Shown here: positions 1 to 7,400 of the stretch, piece after piece | How positions within the stretch are numbered: position 1 is the first letter of the stretch | How the letters are laid out: each line of letters begins with the position of its first letter | From: an uncultured Porphyromonadaceae bacterium | Lineage (GTDB): Bacteria; Bacteroidota; Bacteroidia; Bacteroidales; Muribaculaceae | Assembly (NCBI GenBank): GCA_902475285.1 | Contig: CABRZA010000065.1 | Location: 1-13,196, forward strand | Direction of reading: 5' to 3' | DNA: 13,196 bases | Translations under genes and position numbers: made by a program | Notes under the pieces: model-generated | Database searches by the model: none | What the model was told of the DNA's origin: nothing | The model's input: the letters and a program-made list of their open reading frames with translations, nothing else

Positions 1-67
1 TCAAAAGAAAAATAAGGTTAAAAATTTTTAAATATACAAAGCGAGTGTTTAACCACACCTGCATAAG
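1..67. other. AT-rich non-coding stretch beyond the cluster terminator
   Basis: This AT-rich segment lies downstream of the gene 1 terminator on the minus strand. It contains a perfect 14-bp palindrome (TTAAAAATTTTTAA, positions 18-31). Read on the minus strand, a TTTG followed about 22 nt later by TATTTTTC resembles the Bacteroidetes promoter (TTTG at -33, TAnnTTTG at -7), but the -7 match is imperfect and the downstream gene is outside the window. I see no gene here. A small minus-strand reading frame crossing into gene 1 also runs through the terminator and has no credible protein features. Confidence 0.4.
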
Positions 68-103
68 AAAAAAAAGGAGGCCGGCCCTTTCGGGTCCGGC
101 CTC
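68..103 (-). terminator. Rho-independent terminator after gene 1
   Basis: On the minus strand the transcript would form a GC-rich stem, GAGGCCGG(A)CCC pairing with GGGCCGGCCTC around a GAAA tetraloop. One A is bulged. The stem is followed by a C and a run of eight T (positions 75-68). It begins about 20 nt after the gene 1 stop codon. GC-rich stem, GNRA loop and U-tract are the standard features of an intrinsic terminator, so it very likely ends the gene 2-gene 1 transcript. Confidence 0.93.
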
Positions 104-123
104 GATATTGAGATTCTTGATAA

Positions 124-3100
124 TCAACGTACGGCAACCTTAGCCGATGTACCGTCGGTGTACCGGACGATATAGATGCCCGGAGCCGGACGGACGTCGC
201 CGGGGAGCACGCGGCCGTCAACGGAGATGTAGGCTGCTACCTCTGCTGCGGCACCCACCGAGCCTACACCCGATGCGGCATAGGTCACGGCCTCGCTGTC
301 GGGGCCGGTGCCCTTGTCGCCGTAGACGGGGCGGACTGTGTAGACGTCGCCGTCGGTGGCCTCGGCGTCGAGCCATTCCTCTATCGAGGTGTCGCCCACC
401 TTCTCGCCGTTGCGCCAGATTTCGTAGCCGGTGGCGGTCCATGCGGGCACCCGGAGGTCGCTGAAGTTCACGTCGTCGACGAACATCGCGAACGAATCGT
501 GGCTTACGCACACAATGGCGAAGTGGCGCGTGCCTTCGGGAAGGAAGTAGCGGAATTCGCGCCACATACCGTCGAGCTCGAGGTAGCGCGGCGTGAGGGG
601 CACGAAGTCGGAGGGATTGGCCGAAGCCTGCGAGGTGTAGAAGAGCATGCGTTCGGGAGCGATGCCGTCGGTGGTGAAGCTGCGGGCATAGAACGATACC
701 CACTGCTCCGCGCCGTTAAGGCGCGGCGATATGAGCCAGTCGTTGTTGGCAACGTCGACACATGCCATGGCGGCCATCACCTTGTTGCCCGAATGAGCCT
801 TGCCCTGGTCCCAGATATCGATGCCGAGGGCATTGACGTTGAGCACCTGGAAGGCCTTGCGGGCGGTGGCGTTCTCATACTCGGTCTCGCTGTTGATGTA
901 GTAGGTCATGTTGTAGTCGCCGTCGTACATACTCCACTCGCCCACGCCCGAAATGGCCCAGTCGGTGTAGCTCTCGAAGTCGTCGGTCACGGCGCCGCGC
1001 TCGGCGGGGGCCTTCCAGCGCAGCAGGGCGCCGTCGGCAGAGTCGAGGATGGCCAGACCGGTCACAGGTGTCACTATGGGCTCGACGGCCTCGACGCTGA
1101 TGGCCATGCTGTTGTTGGCCGCCATCTCGTCGCCGGCGACGGCAGCCGTGGCAGTGAGGGTGTACTTGCCCATGGCGGCGACAGCAACGGTGGGTTCGAG
1201 CACTCTCTCCTCACCGGCGGCAAGGTCGGCGACGGTGGTGCTTACGAGAGTGTTGCCGTTCTGGTCGGCGATTGTCACGGCCACCGACGAAGCTGCGAGA
1301 GTGCCGGCGTTGAGCACGCGAACTTCCACGGGCACAGCCTCGCCGCTGGCGAAGCGCGCCGGAGCGGTGAAGCCGCTGATGGCGGCGTCGGTGCCGAGGG
1401 AATTGTCGATGGCGATATTGTCGATATAGATGTCGGCCACGGCGTCGCCCGTAGCCTTGAAGCCCAGACGCATCGACGTCATACCGGCATAGGGTGCAAG
1501 GTCGATGCTATGGCGCTTCCAGCCGTTGCTCTCGGCCTCCGTGCGGCCGTAGACCGCGCCCTCGACAGCCTTGAAGTCGTCGTCGGCACCGGCTATGAAG
1601 AGTTCGAGCTTACCGTCGCCCGACGTGGCGGGCGAGTGATACATCCAGAAGGTCAGCACGGGGCGCTCGAGAGTGGAGATATCGAATTTGGGCGAATAGA
1701 ACCACGACACCGTGCCGGCTACCTCACCCATGCCGTGGAAAGTGGCGAGACCGCCGTCGGCATTCTGGTCGGCGGCCGGAGGATAGTAGCCCACCACATC
1801 GAGGGTCCAGCTGCTGCGCACGGCAGTGGCCGACTGGCACAGCCAGGGATAGTAAGCCATATTCGCGCCCTTGAAACTTTCGGTTACGGGAGCTTTGTAG
1901 GGTGTGCCGGTCACAACGGTCTCGGTCTGCACATAACCGCCGTGGAGCGACCCGCCCCACGATGTGAGCACGTAGTAGAGCACGCCCTGGATTCCCTCGG
2001 GAGCCTTGTAGCGCGTGTCGGTGTATGTGTTGGCCATGCAGCGGTCCGACACCACCGTGCCGTCGGAACGGATGATGCGCGTGGTGAGGACAGCCGGATC
2101 GTACCAACCGCCTTTAAGGCCGGTCGACGGAGCGTCCCATGTAATGACGGGCTGTCCCTTGTCGTTGAATGTCACTTTCACGTTCTCCGGTGAGCCGGGA
2201 GCGTCGGTGCCGATGAATGCCTGCTGCGACGCGGCGGCCGAGCGGCCTATGGTGTTGGAGACAACTACGGAGTAGGTGCGGATGCCGGATTCGGTCGCGT
2301 TTGTGTCGTGACAGCCGAGCACCGCACCGGTGGCGGGAGCGTCGAAGGAGGCTATGGCTGCTTCGATGTCGTCGCGGTATACTTCCACCTTGGTCAACGA
2401 TGCAAGAGGATTGCCGTCGATGTCGGTCGTCGGGGTGCGGAACGATATCTCGGCCCCGGTGGCACCCCCGGTGTCGGGCGTAACATTAAGTTCGGTCACT
2501 GCGGCGGGCACGCGGCTGTCGACAGCCTCTACCGTGATGTCGTCGAGATAAATTTGCCACATCTTGGGCTTGCTCACGGCGTGGAAGCCGATATACACCA
2601 CGCCCGAAGCATCGGCACGGAAGGTGGCCTCGGCGGCGTCGAAGCGGGTGTTGATGAAGTCGGTGTGCTCGGCGAGCTTCACTGTCATGGCCTCGCTGCC
2701 GGCGGAGGTGGCGAGCATAACTTCGAAGCTCTCGGGATAGCGGTCGCTGTACGCACGGTACTTATACGACACTTTGTACGACTTTCCGCCATCAACCCTC
2801 AGCGGCGGACTTATAAGCCAGTCGTCGCCGGGAGTGTTGTCGCGGGGATAGTCGTAGTAGGCGCATTTGTCGGAAGCCGAGTAGCCCCACGTCACGCTGC
2901 CGTTGCAGTCTTCCACGGTCCAGGCATCGAAGTCGTTCGAAGTGTCGAAGCCTTCGGTGAAGGGCAGGTCGAGGGCTCCCGATGCCGGGCAGCGGTTGGA
3001 GAGAGCCGGTTCGGAAGTGCCCTGGGCATTGTAGGCCGTCACCTGATAGTAGAGGGTCTTCCACTCCGGGTTGGCAGTGGCGTCGGTGAAGGTAGTTCCC

Positions 3101-4458
3101 GAGAAATCGGTACTCATTACCCTGCGGTCGGGGAAACGGAGTATGTGGTAGTTGAGCTTCGCCGGGTCGACACTGCCGCCGTTTACGCCCGTCGTCGGAG
3201 CCTTCCATGTGAGGACGGCCTTGCCGTCGGTGATGGCCAGGCGGAGGTCGGTGACGGGCGAAGGCACGTCGTCGCCCACCCACAGCGCGGCCTCGGCCGA
3301 GGCGCCGCGCTCGGTGGCGGTGGCGAGGGTGACCTTGACGGTATTGTCGCCTTCGTTGAGGGCAATGTTGGGAATCACGGCATGTTCGCCGGGCTTGAGG
3401 CCGCCTACCACGGTCTCGCCGCCGTTGACCACCACGATGGCCATTATCTCACCCGTGAGGGGTGCGCCGCCGACGGTGGTGAGGGGTACGTCGAACTCCA
3501 CTGTGGGGTCGTCGCCGTCGACTCCGGGCACGATTTTCAGCCCGGTGGGAGCGGCAGGCGACGTGGGCGACGGAGCATTGTCGATTACCTCGAGGCCGGC
3601 GAAAGTGGCCGCGCCGTCGAAGTCGGTAATCTTCGTGGCCGTACCCGTGGCCGGGTCGATGGAGTAAAGCGCCGATTTGTGCACGGGCTCGAGACGCGTG
3701 CCTTCCTGGCTGTATACCACGGCAAGAAGGCGGTCGTTGGCATCGTCGTAGCACATCGAGCAAACGCGGGCCTCCGAGAGGTTGCAGGCGGGCGAGAGAC
3801 CCGTGCGGCCTATGCGCTCGAGGGCGCCGGTGCGCGGGTCGACAGTGGCGAGGTAGTTGTAGGCGCCGAAGAGAGCGTAGATAGTGCCGTCGGGGGCAGC
3901 GGCGATGGCGTAGAAGTCGCGTTCGTCGCGCCCGGCGTTGTTGATGTCGGTAGCCTCGGCGGTGCTGAGGTTGAACGAGCCGAAACGCGAGAAGTAATCG
4001 TTGTCCTCGTCGTAGAAGCCGCCGTAGCATTTTTCGGTCACGGGGTCCCAGGTGAGGTCGGCGGCGATGTTCTGCACGTCGATTTCCTCACGAGCGCCCA
4101 CCGTGGCCCATGTGGCGGTGGAATAGGAACGGTAGAAGAAACCCTCGAATGAGGCTTCGAGCACATACATCGTCTGGTCGCGGCGCACGGCGGCAACCGT
4201 CTGCGACATAGCCGAACTGCGGTGCAGGCAGGTGAGCTGCGCACCCTCCACGGCGGGGAAGGTATACACGCCTGCCTCGTCGGTGCTGCTCCAGTTGAGA
4301 TTGTTGGTCATGATGCCCCGCAGCGTCACCGACGGGGGTGGGGGCACGGGTGTTGACGCGCGGCGCATAGACACAAAATCCTGCCCCGATACCGGGGCAA
4401 GATTCATAAGTGTGGCCGCACTCAGGGCGAGAGCCCTGAACAAGGTCGTATAGTTCAT
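124..4458 (-). CDS. T9SS-exported modular surface protein (propeller, FnIII, choice-of-anchor J), gene 1
   Basis: This 1444-aa protein is probably exported by Sec and then the type IX system to the cell surface, as an adhesin or binding protein. Domains in order: signal peptide 1-25, with Gln after the likely cleavage site and no lipobox; beta-propeller-like region 48-293 (repeats such as GTIYALFG and TVDPRTGALERIG); FnIII 302-394 and 397-488; J domain 498-646 (core DDWLISPPL, end YLDDITV); FnIII 650-748 and 754-850; second J 856-1018; CARDB-like Ig 1022-1125 ending in AANNS; FnIII 1130-1152 plus 1341-1394, interrupted by a third J at 1157-1334; sorting domain 1397-1444. The ATG starts 9 bp after the gene 2 stop, without a Shine-Dalgarno sequence but in AT-rich DNA, so it is the second gene of an operon. 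The stop is TGA. No catalytic motif is visible. Family assignments come from motif reading, and the ligand is unknown. Confidence 0.95.
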   Translation of the reverse strand: MNYTTLFRALALSAATLMNLAPVSGQDFVSMRRASTPVPPPPSVTLRGIMTNNLNWSSTDEAGVYTFPAVEGAQLTCLHRSSAMSQTVAAVRRDQTMYVLEASFEGFFYRSYSTATWATVGAREEIDVQNIAADLTWDPVTEKCYGGFYDEDNDYFSRFGSFNLSTAEATDINNAGRDERDFYAIAAAPDGTIYALFGAYNYLATVDPRTGALERIGRTGLSPACNLSEARVCSMCYDDANDRLLAVVYSQEGTRLEPVHKSALYSIDPATGTATKITDFDGAATFAGLEVIDNAPSPTSPAAPTGLKIVPGVDGDDPTVEFDVPLTTVGGAPLTGEIMAIVVVNGGETVVGGLKPGEHAVIPNIALNEGDNTVKVTLATATERGASAEAALWVGDDVPSPVTDLRLAITDGKAVLTWKAPTTGVNGGSVDPAKLNYHILRFPDRRVMSTDFSGTTFTDATANPEWKTLYYQVTAYNAQGTSEPALSNRCPASGALDLPFTEGFDTSNDFDAWTVEDCNGSVTWGYSASDKCAYYDYPRDNTPGDDWLISPPLRVDGGKSYKVSYKYRAYSDRYPESFEVMLATSAGSEAMTVKLAEHTDFINTRFDAAEATFRADASGVVYIGFHAVSKPKMWQIYLDDITVEAVDSRVPAAVTELNVTPDTGGATGAEISFRTPTTDIDGNPLASLTKVEVYRDDIEAAIASFDAPATGAVLGCHDTNATESGIRTYSVVVSNTIGRSAAASQQAFIGTDAPGSPENVKVTFNDKGQPVITWDAPSTGLKGGWYDPAVLTTRIIRSDGTVVSDRCMANTYTDTRYKAPEGIQGVLYYVLTSWGGSLHGGYVQTETVVTGTPYKAPVTESFKGANMAYYPWLCQSATAVRSSWTLDVVGYYPPAADQNADGGLATFHGMGEVAGTVSWFYSPKFDISTLERPVLTFWMYHSPATSGDGKLELFIAGADDDFKAVEGAVYGRTEAESNGWKRHSIDLAPYAGMTSMRLGFKATGDAVADIYIDNIAIDNSLGTDAAISGFTAPARFASGEAVPVEVRVLNAGTLAASSVAVTIADQNGNTLVSTTVADLAAGEERVLEPTVAVAAMGKYTLTATAAVAGDEMAANNSMAISVEAVEPIVTPVTGLAILDSADGALLRWKAPAERGAVTDDFESYTDWAISGVGEWSMYDGDYNMTYYINSETEYENATARKAFQVLNVNALGIDIWDQGKAHSGNKVMAAMACVDVANNDWLISPRLNGAEQWVSFYARSFTTDGIAPERMLFYTSQASANPSDFVPLTPRYLELDGMWREFRYFLPEGTRHFAIVCVSHDSFAMFVDDVNFSDLRVPAWTATGYEIWRNGEKVGDTSIEEWLDAEATDGDVYTVRPVYGDKGTGPDSEAVTYAASGVGSVGAAAEVAAYISVDGRVLPGDVRPAPGIYIVRYTDGTSAKVAVR
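127..270 (-). other. Short T9SS type-A-like sorting domain of gene 1
   Basis: The last 48 residues (1397-1444) begin with GVGSV, then SVDGRVL, and end with PGIYIVRYTDGTSAKVAVR. The DG-turn, G-[VI]-Y-I-V strand and basic C-terminus are the hallmarks of Por/T9SS type A sorting domains (TIGR04183-like). The family removes this domain during export and attaches the protein to anionic lipopolysaccharide. This copy lacks about 20 residues of the first strands that are present in the gene 2 and gene 3 copies. Confidence 0.75.
277..1071 (-). other. FnIII domain split by an inserted J domain (gene 1)
   Basis: Residues 1130-1152 (PVTGLAILDSADGALLRWKA) match strands A and B of an FnIII domain, but the chain then enters DDFESYTDWAIS, a choice-of-anchor J start, and runs through NDWLISPRL to FVDDVNFSD (J domain 1157-1334, nt 457-990). 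It then resumes with TGYEIWRNGEKVGD and DVYTVRPVYG, which match FnIII strands C to G. The same arrangement occurs in gene 2. The B-C insertion point is inferred from motif order, not from a structure. Confidence 0.75.
1405..3555 (-). repeat. Two copies of an alpha-FnIII / beta-FnIII / J module (gene 1)
   Basis: Copy 1 is residues 302-646 and copy 2 is residues 650-1018. Each starts with an FnIII of subtype alpha (GGAPLTGEIMAIVVVNG; DGNPLASLTKVEVYRD). Next comes an FnIII of subtype beta with the motif W-x-A-P-[ST]-T-G-x-[NK]-G-G-x-x-D-P (417-431, 774-787), and then a J domain. The order is identical, but the copies are diverged and not repeats at DNA level, so the duplication is old. Confidence 0.75.
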
Positions 4459-4467
4459 GTTTACTGT

Positions 4468-7400
4468 TTATTTTACAATTACTTTCACAGATTTGTCGTT
4501 GACCTTAACGATGTATACACCGGCGGTGGCTGCCACGCGGTGGCTGTCGCTGCCGGCAGCGGCATAGACAAGGCGTCCGGCCACGTCGGCCACGGCCACG
4601 CGGGCGTCGGCGGCGCAGTCGACGAGGATGGCACCGTCGGCGGCAGTAACCTTGAAGGAGGCTGCGGCAACGTCGTCGACACCTACTTCACCCACCTGAG
4701 CGCGTACCTCTACCGGCTTGCTTTCGCGCTTGCCGAAAAGGGCGGTGATGCCGTAGGTGTGCATGCCGTCGGGCACGGAGGTGTCGGTGAAGCTGCGGGC
4801 GTCGGCGCCGAGGTCGGCTATGGCCGTGCCGTCGCGGTATACGCGGAAGCCCGTGAGCTGCTCGCCGTCAAGGGTGCAGCGGGCGGTGTAGGTCATGTCG
4901 TCGAGGTAGAACACATACTTGTCGTTGGAGTTGTAGTGAACGGCGAAGTAGCGGGCGTCGGCCGGCAGGATGTAGAAGTACGGCTCCCAGTTCTGGCCGG
5001 TGGTCACGGTGGATGCCAGCGGTTTGAAGTCGGCCGGTGCGGTACCCGTCGAGGAATACATGGGCTCGAAGGTCTCGTAGCCCCACTCATAGTTGGCGGT
5101 CTTGGCGAAGAAACTTACTGTGCTGCCTCCCTTAAGTTCGGGGGTGATGAGCCAGTCGTCGCTCTGTATGGCCTTGCCGGCGGTGTCGCAGGCCGAGAAG
5201 GCGGCCATGCACTGTGCGCCGGTGTGCGGGCGCCACTCTTCGAGCATGGCGATATAGATGGTGTAGGGGTTGAACACCTGGAAGCCCTTCGGGTCGCCGG
5301 AGTAGTCGAAGTCGATGTCGCTGAAAGTGTAGGTCAGGCCCTTGTCGCCGTCGACGAGGGTGTAGTCGCCCACATCCTCGATGGCGAACGAGGTGTAGGT
5401 CTCGAAGCTGTCAGAAACATGCAGGGCATCGGCGTCGGTCCATTCAAGGGCCACGGTGTTGTCTTCGATAGTGCCCTGGACTCTGCCTACCTCGGGCACG
5501 TCGGGTGCCACGACCTTGGTTACGATCTCACCCGAGAGGTTGTCCTTGGGGAACTCGTCTTCGGGGAAGAAGAAATTGGCTGTGAACTTGAAGCTCTTGC
5601 CTTCGTCGTCGAGAGTGAAGGGCACCGAGAAATCGAACGATGCCGTGGCGCCCGAGGCTATGGGCTCGCCGCCCACGCTATGAATCACCTCACCGTCGCG
5701 CAGCAGCTGCACGGCATAGTCGGCGGCGGGATTCATGCCCTGATTGAGCACCGTGAAGCGGTACTTGCCCGAGCGGCCCACCTTCACGTCGGTCGGCCCG
5801 GAGAAGGTGTAGGCGGTCACATCGTATTCCGAATTGTCCTCCACGCTCACGTAGTCGACGTACACGTCGTTCTGGTAGCCGGCGATGCCGTGAAACGACA
5901 GCTGGACGTAGTCGTACTGCTTGAAGTCGCTCAGACGGTAGGTGTAGAGATACCAGCCGGCCATGTAGCGAGGGTCGTCGACATAGATGGCGTTGTCGAG
6001 GGCCACATACGAGCCGTCGGGAAGGACCACTTCGGGTATGAGGCGGTCGGTGAAGGGCTCGTCGCCCATTATGGTGCCCTCGTCGGGGCTATGGTAGAAG
6101 GCGAAGGCCAGCACAGGCACGTTCATGTCCTTGATGTAGAGCTTGGGCGATACCATGCGGCCCTCGTCGTTGACGTTGCCGTCGGAGCTGGCGAAGACGG
6201 CCAGACCGCTGTCGTTGTCGGCCGGAGGGCAGGCGGGCACATAGCCCTGCGACTGGAGCTTCCACAGCTGCGAACGGCCGCGAAGCAGATACATCACCCA
6301 GGGGTCGTTCTGAGTGGCCACGTCGGCGAACGACTCGAAGAAGTCGCCCTTGTAGGGGTTGCCGAAGATGATGTGGTTGGAGAGCGCGTAGTCGCCCACG
6401 CCGGCGTCGCTCACGGGCTCCACCTGATAGTAGATGAAGTACTGCTTTGCTGCCGGGTCGAGGGTGGCGTCGACATACTCCGTGCCCTTGGCGTGGCTGC
6501 TCATGAGAGTGCCGTCGGAGCGGCGTATGCGGTAGACGAGTTGTGCGGGGTCGACATAGCCGCCGTTCTGACCCGTGGTGGGAGCCGTCCAGCGCAGCAC
6601 GGCCTTGCCGTTCTCCTCGGTGAGGGTCACGTCGGTGGCGGCGGTAGGATAGTCGAAGCCCACATAGGCGGTGGCAAGAGCCTTCTCGCCGTCGCCCGAG
6701 GCATTGACGGCCACGGCGCGGTAGGTGTTGAAGCCCTGCACGGGGGCGTTGTCGGTCCATGTAAGGACGGCGCCGGGGGCCGGGGTGGCGAAGCTGTGGA
6801 TGGCCGTGCGGTCGTTGCCTCGGTAGAGGTCGATGCGCGTGAGCGATGTCAGGGCCGCGCCGCCGGCGGTGGTCGACGGTGCCTTGAGGCTGATGGTGGC
6901 GCTGAGGGCGCCGCCGGCGCCGGGAGTCACGGTGAGGTCGCTCACGGCGGCGGGTGCCGTGGTGTCGGGCACTTCGTCGACGGTCACGTCGTCGAGGAAG
7001 AGATAGAATCTCTTGCGGTCGGAGAGGCAGTGGAAGCCCACGAAGCAGTTGCCGCTCTGAGCGGCGCGGAACTCGACGGTATACTCCTTCTTGTCCTTGT
7101 GGCTGTAAACGTTGGCCGCAAGTATTTCAGTCTGCGCCGAGGGTACGGGCAGGCTGCCGGCGGTTACCGCGAGGGTCTCGCGGTCGCCACGCGTCCATAC
7201 GGTGAAGGTCACGCGATAGAGCTTGCCGGCCTCCGACGTGAAGGGAGGCATGAAGATGTAGTCGTCGGCGGCGTTCTCGGGGCTGTAAAGATATACGGCA
7301 CATCCGCCGTCGTCGGCCGTGTAGCTGAATTCAGGTGCGTAGTACCAGCCGCCCCAGTGATACTGGGCGTCCCAGTCCTGGTTGGCGTCGACCACGGTGC

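Noticed and set aside
18..221. A 67-aa minus-strand frame across the end of gene 1
   Set aside because: It runs through the terminator hairpin and its T-tract, overlaps the gene 1 sorting domain in another frame and has no credible product.
147..464. Arg-rich plus-strand and other-frame minus-strand small reading frames
   Set aside because: They overlap well-supported coding sequence, have strongly skewed Arg/Pro/Ser composition typical of out-of-frame GC-rich DNA, and show no domain features.
4459..4467. Promoter between gene 2 and gene 1
   Set aside because: Only 9 bp separate the genes, which leaves no room for a promoter. Co-transcription is the simpler reading.
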